64,000 bases of DNA. Source: Leptolyngbya sp. CCY15150. Its GTDB lineage: Bacteria > Cyanobacteriota > Cyanobacteriia > RECH01. Both the position numbers and the translations under genes were made by a program. Shown one piece after another: positions 1 to 9,519 of this stretch. The first letter of the stretch is position 1. The number at the start of each line of letters is the position of its first letter. The DNA lies in the NCBI RefSeq assembly GCF_016888135.1, contig NZ_JACSWB010000292.1, positions 91,858 to 155,857 on the forward strand, written 5' to 3'. The notes beneath the pieces were generated by a model. That model saw only the letters and a list, made by a program, of their open reading frames with translations. It did not search any database and was not told where the DNA came from.

Positions 1-2
1 GG

Positions 3-2732
3 AAAGCGATCGCTCTCCAAGATCGGGTTGAAGCCATCACCCAACGGGCCATGAAATGGGCCACCCTCCGCCGTAAGCCCAAGGTGGATAAGAAGGTGGC
101 GATTACCATCTTCAGCTTCCCGCCCGATAAAGGCAACGTGGGTACTGCCGCCTACCTCGACGTGTTTGGCTCCATCTACGAAGTGGTGAAGGCGCTGAAG
201 GGCAACGGCTACGACATTCAAGACCTGCCCGATTCGCCCCAAGCGCTGATGGAAGCGGTGATCCATGATGCCCAGGCCCAATACGCCAGCCCCGAGCTGA
301 ATGTGGCCTACCGCATGTCGGTGCCAGAGTATGAGGAGCTAACGCCTTACCATAAGCGCTTGGAAGATAGCTGGGGCCCTGCGCCAGGACATCTCAACTC
401 CGATGGTCAGAATCTGCTGATCTACGGTAAGTCCTTCGGCAACGTGTTCATCGGGGTTCAGCCCACCTTCGGCTACGAAGGCGACCCGATGCGGCTGCTG
501 TTCTCCCGTTCCGCCAGCCCCCACCATGGCTTCGCCGCCTACTACACCTTCCTCGAACGCATCTGGCAGGCGGACGCGGTGCTGCACTTTGGCACCCACG
601 GCTCCCTAGAGTTCATGCCGGGTAAGCAAATGGGCATGTCGGGCGAATGCTACCCCGATAGCCTGATTGGCACTATTCCCAACCTCTACTACTACGCGGC
701 GAATAACCCTTCAGAAGCGACGATCGCCAAGCGCCGTAGCTATGCCGAGACCATCAGCTACCTGACGCCCCCAGCCGAAAATGCTGGGCTGTACAAAGGT
801 CTGAAGGAACTCAGCGAACTGATTGCCTCCTACCAAACCCAGAAGGAAAGCGGCCGGGCGATTCAAATCGTCAATGCCATTGTGGATAAATGTCGCTTGG
901 TGAATCTGGATAAGGACATCGATCTACCGGAGGTCGAGGCCGATCAGCTTTCCATGGAAGAGCGGGACAATCTCATCGGCAAGGTCTATATCCGCCTGAT
1001 GGAAATTGAGTCGCGGCTGTTGCCCTGCGGTCTGCATATCATCGGTCAACCACCGACGGCAGAGGAAGCGATCGCCACCCTGGTGAATATCGCCAGCCTC
1101 GATCGCGCCGAAGATGATCTGCTGGGTCTACCGCGCATCATCGCCACCAGCATTGGCCGTAACTTGGATGATATCTACAAGAACAGCGATCGCGGCGTTC
1201 TAGAAGACGTGCAGTTGCTCTACGACATCACCCAAGCCACCCGCGTCACCGTGGCTGCCTTAGTTCAGGCCCAAACCGATGCAGAGGGTCGGGTGTCCTT
1301 GGTCTCCAAGCTCAACTTCTTCAACATGGGCAAGAAGGAGCCATGGCTGCAGGCGCTGACCGATGCAGGCTACCCCAATGTGGATGTGGACGCCCTCAAG
1401 AAGCTGATGGAATATCTGGAATTCTGTCTGCAGCAGGTCTGCGCGGATAACGAGCTGGGCGCTCTGCTGAAGGCGCTGGAGGGTGAATACGTCATCCCTG
1501 GCCCCGGCGGCGACCCAATTCGCAACCCCGATGTCCTGCCCACCGGCAAAAATATCCACGCTCTCGATCCTCAGTCCATTCCCACCACCGCTGCGGTGCA
1601 GTCCGCCACCATCGTGGTCGATCGCTTGCTCGATCGCCAACGGGCCGAAAATGGTGGAGCCTATCCCGAAACCGTGTCCTTCGTCCTCTGGGGCACCGAC
1701 AACATCAAAACCTACGGTGAATCCTTGGCCCAGGTGATGATGCTGGTGGGTGTGCGGCCGGTGCCAGATTCCCTCGGTCGGGTGAACAAGCTGGAACTCA
1801 TTCCCCTAGAGGAACTGAAACGTCCTCGTATTGACGTGGTGGTCAACTGTTCTGGGGTCTTCCGCGACCTGTTTATCAACCAAATGAACCTGTTGGATCG
1901 GGCTATCAAGATGGCCGCCGAATCCGATGAGCCCATTGAGATGAACTTTGTGCGCAAGCACGCCCTGCAGCAGGCAGAAGAGATGGGCATCCATCTGCGC
2001 CAAGCCGCTACCCGCGTATTTTCCAACGCCTCCGGTTCCTACGCCGCCAACGTCAACCTGGCCGTGGAAAACAGCACCTGGGAAAACGAGTCGGAACTGC
2101 AGGATATGTACCTGCGCCGCAAGGGCTTTGCCTTCAACTCCGACAACCCTGGCATGATGGACGAGTCACGGGAGATCTTCGAAGCCTCCCTGAAGACCGT
2201 GGATGTCACCTTCCAAAACCTGGATTCGTCAGAAATTTCCCTGACGGATGTGTCCCACTACTTCGACTCCGACCCCACCAAGGTGGTCGCCAATCTGCGC
2301 AAGGACGGCAAGACCCCGTCGTCCTTCATCGCCGATACCACCACAGCCAATGCTCAGGTACGCAGCCTGTCAGAAACCGTGCGCCTCGATGCCCGCACCA
2401 AAATGCTCAATCCCAAGTGGTACGAAGGGATGCTCTCCCACGGCTACGAAGGCGTGCGGGAACTATCGAAGCGATTGGTGAACACGGTCGGCTGGTCGGC
2501 AACGGCGGGCGCTGTAGACAACTGGGTCTACGAAGATGTGAACACCACCTTCATGGAAGACGAGGAGATGCAAAAGCGGTTGATGAACCTCAACCCCCAC
2601 TCCTTCCGCAAGATGGTGACCACGCTGCTGGAGGTCAACGGTCGTGGCTACTGGGAAACCAGCGAAGAAAACCTCGATCGCCTACGCCAGCTCTACCAAG
2701 AAGTGGAAGACCGCATCGAAGGCGTTGAGTAG
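3..2732 (+). CDS. chlH: Magnesium chelatase subunit H, 5' part missing
   Basis: Large porphyrin-binding subunit of Mg-chelatase, which inserts Mg2+ into protoporphyrin IX with ChlI and ChlD at the start of the chlorophyll branch. The reading frame is open from base 3, so the gene runs in from outside the window; about 909 residues are visible, while the family is usually about 1,330, so roughly the first 420 are missing. Recognisable cobN/Mg-chelatase features include [14 protein letters not shown] and the [10 protein letters not shown] stretch early on, and the C-terminal region with YWETSEEN. The internal ATG at 51 is not the start. A GGGTAGGG/CCCTACCC dyad (2746-2777) follows the stop, without a T-run. 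Confidence 0.97.
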   Translation, partial: KAIALQDRVEAITQRAMKWATLRRKPKVDKKVAITIFSFPPDKGNVGTAAYLDVFGSIYEVVKALKGNGYDIQDLPDSPQALMEAVIHDAQAQYASPELNVAYRMSVPEYEELTPYHKRLEDSWGPAPGHLNSDGQNLLIYGKSFGNVFIGVQPTFGYEGDPMRLLFSRSASPHHGFAAYYTFLERIWQADAVLHFGTHGSLEFMPGKQMGMSGECYPDSLIGTIPNLYYYAANNPSEATIAKRRSYAETISYLTPPAENAGLYKGLKELSELIASYQTQKESGRAIQIVNAIVDKCRLVNLDKDIDLPEVEADQLSMEERDNLIGKVYIRLMEIESRLLPCGLHIIGQPPTAEEAIATLVNIASLDRAEDDLLGLPRIIATSIGRNLDDIYKNSDRGVLEDVQLLYDITQATRVTVAALVQAQTDAEGRVSLVSKLNFFNMGKKEPWLQALTDAGYPNVDVDALKKLMEYLEFCLQQVCADNELGALLKALEGEYVIPGPGGDPIRNPDVLPTGKNIHALDPQSIPTTAAVQSATIVVDRLLDRQRAENGGAYPETVSFVLWGTDNIKTYGESLAQVMMLVGVRPVPDSLGRVNKLELIPLEELKRPRIDVVVNCSGVFRDLFINQMNLLDRAIKMAAESDEPIEMNFVRKHALQQAEEMGIHLRQAATRVFSNASGSYAANVNLAVENSTWENESELQDMYLRRKGFAFNSDNPGMMDESREIFEASLKTVDVTFQNLDSSEISLTDVSHYFDSDPTKVVANLRKDGKTPSSFIADTTTANAQVRSLSETVRLDARTKMLNPKWYEGMLSHGYEGVRELSKRLVNTVGWSATAGAVDNWVYEDVNTTFMEDEEMQKRLMNLNPHSFRKMVTTLLEVNGRGYWETSEENLDRLRQLYQEVEDRIEGVE

Positions 2733-2745
2733 TCTATGACAAGGA

Positions 2746-2777
2746 GGGTAGGGTCTGCCTACGGGTTGCCCCTACCC
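2746..2777 (+). other. Inverted repeat after chlH
   Basis: An 8-bp perfect dyad, GGGTAGGG (2746-2753) and CCCTACCC (2770-2777), lies 14 bases after the chlH stop codon. It could fold at the 3' end of the chlH transcript. No T-run follows, so it is not a classical intrinsic terminator. Confidence 0.45.
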
Positions 2778-2815
2778 CAGCTTTGGCAGAAAATTTGACG
2801 CTGAAGGCGTCACCT

Positions 2816-2855
2816 GAATTACAATGTATGCTATTCTAGTTAAGCATTGTAATTC
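2816..2855. promoter_or_regulatory. 11-bp inverted repeat upstream of tRNA-Pro
   Basis: Perfect arms GAATTACAATG (2816-2826) and CATTGTAATTC (2845-2855) flank an 18-base spacer that ends 9 bases before the tRNA. The spacer contains TATTCT (2832-2837), a possible -10 box, and a TTGACG lies upstream at 2795. The dyad would therefore overlap the tRNA promoter. Function is inferred from position only. Confidence 0.4.
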
Positions 2856-2864
2856 ATTGCAATT

Positions 2865-2938
2865 CGGGGCGTAGCGCAGCTTGGTAGCGCACCACTTTGG
2901 GGTAGTGGGGGTCGTGGGTTCAAATCCCGCCGCTCCGA
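2865..2938 (+). tRNA. tRNA-Pro (anticodon GGG)
   Basis: The 74 bases fold as a cloverleaf. The acceptor arms CGGGGCG and CGCTCCG pair with one G-T wobble, followed by discriminator A. The D arm contains the usual AGC..TGGTAGC. The anticodon stem is CCACT/AGTGG with loop TTGGGGT, giving anticodon GGG followed by G37, as is usual for proline. The T arm holds GTTCAAATC. CCA is not encoded. It would read CCC and CCU. Confidence 0.96.
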
Positions 2939-2945
2939 TTTTAAG

Positions 2946-2977
2946 AAATCTCGCATCACTGCGGGATTTTTGATTTT
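2946..2977 (+). terminator. Intrinsic terminator of tRNA-Pro
   Basis: AAATCTCGC (2946-2954) pairs with GCGGGATTT (2961-2969), with one T-G pair and a six-base loop. The stem runs directly into a T-rich tract. It begins 8 bases after the tRNA. Confidence 0.85.
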
Positions 2978-3065
2978 TAAATCCTGCTAGGTAGGTGAAC
3001 TCGGCATTGCAGAATAACAGTATGATTCCGCAACGCCGTCCCCAACCACCGTTCAAGCATCCCCC

Positions 3066-4526
3066 CTACAGCACCGGAGCTGATATCTTCACCGATGCCC
3101 AGATACGCTTGAGCAACTGTTCAAAAGGTTGCCAGTCATCATCCACAGTAATCGGCTCCCACACCGCTTCAATCTGCGATCGCAGCAGGATGGTATCGGG
3201 ATTCCAGCGATTGAGCCTTGCCGCCACCGCCTCATGCTCTGCCGCAGCGATCGCCCTATGGTAGAGCGATCGCCATTCTTGGAGATGGGCTGGGTGAAAT
3301 TGGGACTCATCCAGTTCACAGCCAGGCTGGGCGATCGCCCCATTCAACATCAAGGATGCATCCTGCCACCACAGGGGCGACACCTGCTGCCGCAGCATCA
3401 GGAAAAAGGCATGGTAGCTGATGTCGCTGTCCACCAAAAGCTGGAGCGTCGTTTGCAGCAAAGGAATACCGAGGTCATCCGGCACATGCGCCAAGCCCAG
3501 TTTTTGCAGCATCAACCGCCGATACTCTGTGGTGAAGCGATCGCCAAATCCAGCTAAGGCATCCTTCATGACATCCGCCGACAGTACAGCCTTCAACGGC
3601 ACCTGAAGCCGCTCTAGATTCCATACACAGGCCGCCGGTTGATTAGCGTAGCAGTAGCGACCGCTGTAGTCAAAATAGGCGGCCGTGAAGCGAGGATCGT
3701 AGCGATCCAGGAAGGCATAGGGGCCGTAGTCAAAGCTTTCGCCGGTGATCGACATGTTGTCGGTGTTTAACACCGCATGGCAAAAACCCGTCATCATCCA
3801 CTGGGCCGTCAAGTCCGCTGTCCGCTGCACCAGCTCTTGGTAAAACAACTCGTAGCGATCGCTCTCCTCCCAGAGATGGGGATAGTAGGTGACAATCACA
3901 TGGTTGAGCAACCGCTGAATTAAGTCTGGACGCTGAATATAGTGCAGACGCTCAAAGGTGCCAAAGCGAATATGGGAACGGCTGAAGCGCACCATCACCG
4001 AGGCACGGGTGGGGGACGGTTCGTCACCCCGCCATAGGGAATCGCCGGTTTCCACCAAACTTAGGCAGCGAGAGGTGTTGACCCCCAGCACATGCAGCAT
4101 TTCCGCCGCCAACACCTCCCGCACGCCGCCCTTCAGGGTGAGGCGGCCATCACCGCCTCGGGAGTAGGGCGTTGTCCCCGATCCCTTGGTACCCAGGTCG
4201 TAGAGATCGCCATCCGTACCCCGCACCTGACCGTATAAGAAGCCGCGACCATCCCCCAAAAAGGGATTATATTCCCCAAACTGATAGCCATGGTAGCGCA
4301 GGGCCAGCAGCGGTTCCCGTCCCTTAAAGGCTGCAAAGGCTTCGATAAAATCGCCATCGGTCACCGACTCAGGCGATAGCCCTAACCGGGGTAACAGGGC
4401 ATCGTTACGAAAGCGCAGGATCTGCTGAGGAAAATCTGCAGCGGCGACCACATCATAGTAATCATCACCGATCGCTTCTAGGGCTGGCTCGTAGTCTAGA
4501 TTGAGAAATGGGTTAGCAGAAACCAT
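3066..4526 (-). CDS. selO: SelO family protein adenylyltransferase (YdiU/UPF0061)
   Basis: Members have a pseudokinase fold and transfer AMP from ATP to Ser, Thr or Tyr of target proteins, mainly in redox stress. The 486-residue product has the family signatures: [16 protein letters not shown] (about 79-94), [18 protein letters not shown] (about 111-128, glycine-rich nucleotide-binding segment) and NTDNMS followed by a DYGP stretch (metal and catalytic Asn/Asp region, about 255-270). The length is normal for the family. It is divergent from the K+ channel gene; that gene's longest possible frame overlaps this start, which argues for a later channel start. Confidence 0.93.
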   Translation of the reverse strand: MVSANPFLNLDYEPALEAIGDDYYDVVAAADFPQQILRFRNDALLPRLGLSPESVTDGDFIEAFAAFKGREPLLALRYHGYQFGEYNPFLGDGRGFLYGQVRGTDGDLYDLGTKGSGTTPYSRGGDGRLTLKGGVREVLAAEMLHVLGVNTSRCLSLVETGDSLWRGDEPSPTRASVMVRFSRSHIRFGTFERLHYIQRPDLIQRLLNHVIVTYYPHLWEESDRYELFYQELVQRTADLTAQWMMTGFCHAVLNTDNMSITGESFDYGPYAFLDRYDPRFTAAYFDYSGRYCYANQPAACVWNLERLQVPLKAVLSADVMKDALAGFGDRFTTEYRRLMLQKLGLAHVPDDLGIPLLQTTLQLLVDSDISYHAFFLMLRQQVSPLWWQDASLMLNGAIAQPGCELDESQFHPAHLQEWRSLYHRAIAAAEHEAVAARLNRWNPDTILLRSQIEAVWEPITVDDDWQPFEQLLKRIWASVKISAPVL

Positions 4527-4722
4527 GGCGAGTCCAAAACAACGGGCGGGGTATGGGTGTGCCGTACCCAGGCTATCCTCTCATGGACTTGCGCCCCAGA
4601 TGGATAGAAATCTTACCCATGAAGCAATTGATAGAGCCCATGGTCAGCGATCGCCCCCAAATTCTCTGCTGCCGATGCTTTCATGGCACCATACGAACAG
4701 TACAAGAGACGATTGGTCGCCT

Positions 4723-5571
4723 ATGAATCCGCCGCCTTCTGCTCAGCCTGACCAGCCTGCCCCACTCACCCAAGTCTCCGAGACCATCCGCGAGTTGCTG
4801 CGAGAACCCGCCCTCAGTGACGCGATCGCTCAGGTGATCATCCAGCATTTGCAAGCCACGGGAGCGATCGCCGCCGACGAGCCCATGATCCACACCCAAG
4901 TCACCTCCCGCTATGGTGGTCTCACGGCCCTACGTCAGGTCATGGGAGCGATCGCCCTGGTACTGTTGATTCTCTGTGGACGCAATACCCTGCAAGCCAT
5001 TCAGATGGATTCCCCCAGTCATGCCCTAGGTCTATGGCTCTCCGGGATCTCCATTAGCAGTGGTCTAGGATTGGTTATCTTACTCATTCTGGAAGTGTTT
5101 CTAGGCGCAGGGAAAGAGCAGGAAGTCGAGCGACTCCAGGGAACCATGCGGGTGCGAGACTATACCTTCACCCCCGCCATCAATCGCCTGCCTGTGGTTC
5201 TAGCGCTCTTATCCATCGGCTTTTCTGCAATTATCCTTGGCTTCTCCAGCCTGTATAGCGAACTGGTACGCCAAGATCCCAGCCATTTTTCTGGACTCGA
5301 TCCAGGTTTGGTCGCCATCTATTTTGCCTTTGTCACCTTTTCCACCGTTGGCTTCGGTGACATCCATGCCGTCTCTCTGATCGCCCGAGCTGCTGTGACC
5401 AGCGAAATAGCGATCGCCATGTTTTTTAGCTTGGTTGTACTGTCCACAACCCTATCCTGGATCACCGCCTACGAACGGCAGCAGCATGAAGAATTTATCA
5501 AGCAGCGCGTTCAGGGGCTCCAGGCTCCACCATCTGTGCCATCCAATACCTCAGCGTCATCTAGGCAATAA
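4723..5571 (+). CDS. Potassium-channel-like membrane protein
   Basis: Predicted cation channel of the inner membrane. Using the ATG at 4723 (282 residues), there are four hydrophobic segments at about 71-90, 102-128, 155-178 and 220-246. Between the last two sits a pore loop with TVGFGD (about 208-213), the K+ selectivity filter, so the last two helices form the Ion_trans_2 pore unit. The N-terminal 60 residues are Pro-rich then helical; the C-terminus is short, without an RCK/TrkA-N domain. An in-frame ATG exists at 4501 but would overlap selO by 26 bases and add an unlikely soluble leader. The ligand or gating signal cannot be read from the sequence. Confidence 0.85.
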   Translation: MNPPPSAQPDQPAPLTQVSETIRELLREPALSDAIAQVIIQHLQATGAIAADEPMIHTQVTSRYGGLTALRQVMGAIALVLLILCGRNTLQAIQMDSPSHALGLWLSGISISSGLGLVILLILEVFLGAGKEQEVERLQGTMRVRDYTFTPAINRLPVVLALLSIGFSAIILGFSSLYSELVRQDPSHFSGLDPGLVAIYFAFVTFSTVGFGDIHAVSLIARAAVTSEIAIAMFFSLVVLSTTLSWITAYERQQHEEFIKQRVQGLQAPPSVPSNTSASSRQ

Positions 5572-5736
5572 GTCGCAAGGCTGTCACCAGAGTCGGGAGT
5601 GTTGCTGAATCACAGATGAACCTCAAGCTAGAAGCGCTATCCCCTACAAACGTCTGCGGAGTCGTACTGCTATGGCATCCACCCTGGCGACTGTCCTAGA
5701 GCCAGCGGGTGTTGACTAGTGGGCATTCAAAGTTAT

Positions 5737-6690
5737 TTACGTCTGGAGAGTTTGACGATAATCTGAAGCAGTTAGAATTTTCTGGCAAGCTTGCTGAATC
5801 ATCTGTCTCAGCCAAAGATTAGCAGAGTCGCGATCGCTTAGCCTACTCCACACCATAGACACCGACCAAGTGGATAGATCGAGAGGAATTTCAAAGGATT
5901 GCAGGGGATAGTGCTTAGTCAGGTGCATCTCCAAACAAGCGGGAATTGCCGCCAGTAGATCCGACGAAGCGATCGCATTGGGTAGCGCAAACCAATAGGG
6001 AACAGTGAGGGAAATGCGGCGTTGTAATCCCTGTTGGGCTAGCGCCTGGTCGATAGCACCAACAGCATCTCGCCGTAGCGTAAACAGGGCATGGGGAAAC
6101 GCAGCAAACTTTTCCAGGCTGATGGCACCCTGTTCAAACGCCGGATGTCCCACGCGACCGATACCGACAAATCGCTCTGGGAGTAGGTTTTCCTGCATAA
6201 TATAGGGCGGCAGATCCGTAAAGGTTCCCAGAGCTACATCAACTAGGCCGTCTTCTAACACATCTGTAATAGAGGATTTGTCTACCGGCAGCAGACGTAG
6301 ATCGACTTGAGGAGCCCGATCGCTCAAGATCATCAGCAGTTCGGGCAATACTAAGCTAGCAAAATAATCGGATGTGGCGATGGTGAATATTTGCTGGGAT
6401 TGGGCAGGGTCAAAGATTTTTAGGTCTGCCAGAGTGGCTCGAATAGTATCCAGAGCAGCAGCAACCTGGGGAGCGATCGCCACAGCTTTTACGGTTGGCT
6501 TCATCTCTCGCCTCACCCGCACAAATAGATCATCGGCAAAGAGCGATCGCAATCGCCCCAAGGCCGCACTCATCGCCGGCTGCCCCACATGGATGCGTTG
6601 GGCAGCTCCCGTAACGCTGCGTTCGATGTAGAGTGCTTCGAAGGCCACGAGGAGGTTGAGATCGATCCCACTCAAGTCAATTGATTTCAT
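5737..6690 (-). CDS. LysR family transcriptional regulator
   Basis: A 317-residue LTTR. The N-terminal winged helix-turn-helix (about 10-68) contains EALYIERSVTGAAQRIHVGQPAMS, of typical LysR form, and the rest is a periplasmic-binding-protein-like effector domain. The gene is divergent from the SMP-30/ABM/SDR unit starting at 6875. A perfect dyad, CACAATCAA-N11-TTGATTGTG, lies 17 bases upstream of its start, the expected place for an LTTR operator controlling both directions. The inducer is unknown. NodD/LinR-like subfamily is suggested by the DLNLLVAFEAL start, but this is tentative. Confidence 0.92.
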   Translation of the reverse strand: MKSIDLSGIDLNLLVAFEALYIERSVTGAAQRIHVGQPAMSAALGRLRSLFADDLFVRVRREMKPTVKAVAIAPQVAAALDTIRATLADLKIFDPAQSQQIFTIATSDYFASLVLPELLMILSDRAPQVDLRLLPVDKSSITDVLEDGLVDVALGTFTDLPPYIMQENLLPERFVGIGRVGHPAFEQGAISLEKFAAFPHALFTLRRDAVGAIDQALAQQGLQRRISLTVPYWFALPNAIASSDLLAAIPACLEMHLTKHYPLQSFEIPLDLSTWSVSMVWSRLSDRDSANLWLRQMIQQACQKILTASDYRQTLQT

Positions 6691-6706
6691 TGATAGATGT
6701 AATTTT

Positions 6707-6735
6707 CACAATCAATTTGATTTATCTTGATTGTG
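6707..6735. promoter_or_regulatory. LysR-type operator dyad
   Basis: CACAATCAA (6707-6715) and TTGATTGTG (6727-6735) are perfect 9-bp inverted repeats with an 11-base spacer, containing T-N11-A spacing typical of LTTR sites. It lies between the divergent lysR gene and the SMP-30-like gene, so autoregulation plus control of the neighbouring unit is inferred. Confidence 0.7.
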
Positions 6736-6874
6736 CCACTATCTTAGTTTGTAGGCAAGAACTTTGGCGTTGCTGGTTAGTAAGATGACTCCACAACGTG
6801 AGGACGTGTTGAGCGAAAACGCGCAGGTAATTACAGAGCTAAACATCGATGGCCATTTATTCTAAAGTACTCTT

Positions 6875-7771
6875 ATGACCTTGCCCCCTATCTATACCAA
6901 TACACCTACCAACCTGCTTCCAGCAGAATCTGTGGCTACCTTCCCGGTCAATACGTTTCTAGAAAACTTGGCGATCGCTCCTTCCGGCGACATCTATATC
7001 ACCAATCACGAAATCGGTGAGATCGTTAAACTTGCCCCAGACGGTAGCCTGACTGTATATGCCCAACTTAGCGGTAAAGTCAGCGGCATTGCCTTGATTT
7101 CTCCAAATCAATTATTAGTCAACGGTTGGAATAGAGAAGGAGTCCCTTTTGTAGCCATAGTGTCAAACGGTGAGGTAGAGGTTCTGCTAACCTTACCCAA
7201 TGCTATCTTCCTCAATGGCATCACGCCATTAACGGCTAACTGCTATCTCATGGCTGATTCCTATCGGGGAGCGATCTGGTCATTCGATACTACGACAAAA
7301 ACCGTCAACCTATGGCTGGAGCATCCTCTCCTAGCTCGGAGTGATGAAACGAGCGTATTTCCGGCAGCTAATGGGTTAAAGCGATTTGGCCAGACCCTTT
7401 ACGTATCCAACACTCAGCAAATGTTGCTCTTACAGATTCCTCTAGATGAAGCGCTCAATCCCCAAGAGCCAGAGGTTTTTATTCAAGGCACGAACCTTGA
7501 TGATTTTGCCTTTGACGATCACGGCAATCTCTATGGAGCGACCCATGTTTACAACAGCGTGATTCGCATTGAGCCCAATGGCCACACCACCATCGTGGCC
7601 CAGGCTGAACAGGGAGTAACAGGCTGCACCGCCGTGGCCTTCTACGGCACCGACTTGTATGTCGTCAACAACGGCGGCATGTTCTTACCTCCAGCGACGG
7701 GGGTAGAGCCTGCCCAGGTGGTGCGCTTAGCGGCTAGGGTCAGCGGTGCGCCACTGTTGCTTGAGGATTAG
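6875..7771 (+). CDS. SMP-30/gluconolactonase-like beta-propeller protein
   Basis: 298 residues with repeated propeller blades of the form [37 protein letters not shown] and [20 protein letters not shown], characteristic of SMP-30/gluconolactonase/LRE-like proteins, which commonly act as Ca2+-dependent lactonases. I see no signal peptide. It is first in a tight unit: the next start lies 4 bases after this stop, and an SDR gene follows. With the divergent LysR gene this suggests turnover of a small organic molecule; substrate unknown. No strong ribosome site precedes the ATG. Confidence 0.75.
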   Translation: MTLPPIYTNTPTNLLPAESVATFPVNTFLENLAIAPSGDIYITNHEIGEIVKLAPDGSLTVYAQLSGKVSGIALISPNQLLVNGWNREGVPFVAIVSNGEVEVLLTLPNAIFLNGITPLTANCYLMADSYRGAIWSFDTTTKTVNLWLEHPLLARSDETSVFPAANGLKRFGQTLYVSNTQQMLLLQIPLDEALNPQEPEVFIQGTNLDDFAFDDHGNLYGATHVYNSVIRIEPNGHTTIVAQAEQGVTGCTAVAFYGTDLYVVNNGGMFLPPATGVEPAQVVRLAARVSGAPLLLED

Positions 7772-7775
7772 AGTC

Positions 7776-8327
7776 ATGCAGCCCGATCCTCCGGTCACAG
7801 TGGATGTGGTGCAGCGGGCTAGACCTGGCAAAGCCAGGGAGTTTGAAGCCTTGCTAGAGCAAATTCTCAACACCGCCAGCACCTTCGAGGGCTATTTGGG
7901 CGCATCAGTGTTTCGTCCTAGCGAACCAGGAGATGGAGAATACCGTATTGTCTTCAAGTTTGATCGGCTAGACCATCTGAAGCAGTGGGAACATTCGACC
8001 CTTCGTCAACAGTTTCTGAATCAGGCTAAGGAACTAACAGTTGATACCGGTCACTTCTCCATTATAACCGGGTTAGAAACTTGGTTTACCCTGTCTGCAA
8101 AGCCAGGAATGCAGCCACCTCCCCGCTACAAAATGGCACTGGTCTCTGGCATGGCAATTTTTGGCATTAACCAGCTTTTGAGACTGTTGCCACTCATCTG
8201 GCTAGCACCCTTGCCAGATCTACTGGAACGACTGATTTTGGTGTTTATCACCACTACCTTAATGACCTATGGGGTAATGCCAAGGCTCACCAAACTATTG
8301 GCGAGATGGCTGTATCCCAGACGTTGA
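7776..8327 (+). CDS. Antibiotic biosynthesis monooxygenase-like (ABM) domain with C-terminal membrane segments
   Basis: About 183 residues. The first ~100 form an ABM-type dimeric alpha/beta-barrel: VVQRARPGKAREFEALLEQI, then the GYLGASVFRP strand and the KFDRLDHLKQWEHS segment. Residues 110-175 contain two hydrophobic helices (about 120-140 and 150-170), giving the ABM-plus-membrane-tail architecture found in several bacterial proteins. GAGG overlapping the upstream stop serves as ribosome site, so translational coupling is likely. ABM domains act as cofactor-free oxygenases or simply as ligand binders; which applies is not visible. Confidence 0.78.
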   Translation: MQPDPPVTVDVVQRARPGKAREFEALLEQILNTASTFEGYLGASVFRPSEPGDGEYRIVFKFDRLDHLKQWEHSTLRQQFLNQAKELTVDTGHFSIITGLETWFTLSAKPGMQPPPRYKMALVSGMAIFGINQLLRLLPLIWLAPLPDLLERLILVFITTTLMTYGVMPRLTKLLARWLYPRR

Positions 8328-8374
8328 TCACGCAAGTCATATCTCAATAAATTACTCAACAAGGAGAGACTACA

Positions 8375-9025
8375 ATGGCTAACTATTGCATCATTGTCGG
8401 CATGGGCGAAGGTAATGGCATGGCGATCGCTCGCCGGTTTGCCAAGGAGGGGTTCACCCTTGTCATGATGGCTCGCAATGAACAAAAGCTCCAGAGCTAC
8501 CAATCGACGCTACAAGCGGAAGGTATCACCTCCCACTATTTCTTGGCGGATGCTGGGGATGAAGCGGAGTTAAACACCGCGTTGACTGCAATTCAAGACC
8601 AGTTGGGAGTTCCTGCAGTACTTATTTATAATGCCGCTGTTCCGCGAATGGAAAATATGTTGCAGACCAGCTATGAAACGCTGGTGAATGATTTTCGGGC
8701 CAATGTGGCCGGGGCAATGACCTGCATTCAAGCCGTTCTCCCAGCAATGCAGAGTCAGCAGCAAGGCACTATTCTGTTCACAGGAGGTGGATTTGCCCTG
8801 TATCCCCAGCCCGACTTTGTGTCGCTGTCTATCGGCAAAGCTGGACTTCGCGTCTTGGCTAATACCCTCCATGCGGCCCTCAAAGATTCCCCCATCAAAG
8901 TAGGTACCGTCACCATCTGTGGCACCGTCAATGGGGATGACCCCAAATACAGTAGCGATCGCATTGCCGAGGAATATTGGCAACTCCATGTATCTGACAA
9001 CTTAGACTATGAAACCGTTTACTAA
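8375..9025 (+). CDS. Atypical short-chain dehydrogenase/reductase
   Basis: 216-residue Rossmann protein with a nucleotide-binding GMGEGNGMA motif (about 9-17), MARNEQKL at the end of beta-2 (suggesting NADP preference), and YNAA replacing NNAG. The catalytic YxxxK is not intact: the segment reads VSLSIGKAGLR, keeping Lys but with Leu in place of Tyr, and the usual catalytic Ser region reads FTGGG. It is therefore a divergent SDR, possibly with another mechanism or a binding role. AAGGAG at 8361-8366 gives a strong ribosome site. Third gene of the unit downstream of the LysR operator. Confidence 0.85.
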   Translation: MANYCIIVGMGEGNGMAIARRFAKEGFTLVMMARNEQKLQSYQSTLQAEGITSHYFLADAGDEAELNTALTAIQDQLGVPAVLIYNAAVPRMENMLQTSYETLVNDFRANVAGAMTCIQAVLPAMQSQQQGTILFTGGGFALYPQPDFVSLSIGKAGLRVLANTLHAALKDSPIKVGTVTICGTVNGDDPKYSSDRIAEEYWQLHVSDNLDYETVY

Positions 9026-9448
9026 CCATTGAAGGTCGCCCAAAGATAATGCTATTCATCTAGCCAGAAAGCTACAGGATACATTTCTTATCCTAGCTCT
9101 CTTTCTAAACTTGGGACAGCAACTAATCTGAGCCCTTCCTCCTGCGGGCTACTGCATGCACAGGTTCAAAGTTTGTGACCACAAGTTCTGGAACCTTTGC
9201 CTAGTAGGGTGTTGTTAGGCGCGGACGTAACGCACATTCTATGAAACTTGGATGCGTTACGCCAATCGCTTCAGCGGCGGTACGGTGCGGACTATAGGCA
9301 TCCTACTAGAGCAGAAGGCTTGGCTGAATTGCAATATGATTTTCGCCAACGAACTTTGAGCACGATGCTCAAAGTTCGTTGATCGTGCATGAGGTGTGAG
9401 CGTCTCGCTCATATTCTGATGTCATATCTTCATTCATCAACATCACAT
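9026..9448. other. Intergenic region with inverted repeats
   Basis: No gene seen. It holds a 15-bp perfect inverted repeat (9347-9381), a smaller TGAGCG-TCT-CGCTCA hairpin (9397-9411), and a stretch (9226-9290) with GTAACGCA and GCGTTACGCC, words that recur in the repeats at 14573-14766 and 41708-41771. Confidence 0.6.
9347..9381. repeat. Perfect 15-bp inverted repeat
   Basis: CAACGAACTTTGAGC (9347-9361) and GCTCAAAGTTCGTTG (9367-9381) enclose a five-base loop. It would form a strong hairpin on either strand. No T-run follows on either side, so it is not an obvious terminator; it sits between the convergent SDR and glnN genes. Confidence 0.75.
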
Positions 9449-9484
9449 AAAAAAGTCTGAGGCTAGGCGAACCCAACCTCAGAC
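9449..9484 (-). terminator. Intrinsic terminator of glnN
   Basis: Read on the minus strand, GTCTGAGG and CCTCAGAC (arms 9477-9484 and 9455-9462) form a stem with a 14-base loop, followed by a run of six T. It lies 35 bases past the glnN stop. Confidence 0.85.
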
Positions 9485-9519
9485 AGCAATGGAAACTAAG
9501 GTATTGATTGAGTAGAGTA

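Noticed and set aside
2746..2777. Intrinsic terminator of chlH
   Set aside because: The stem is good, but no T-run follows; kept only as an inverted repeat.
4501..4722. Longer start for the K+ channel gene
   Set aside because: It overlaps the start of selO and adds a leader with no membrane or domain character.
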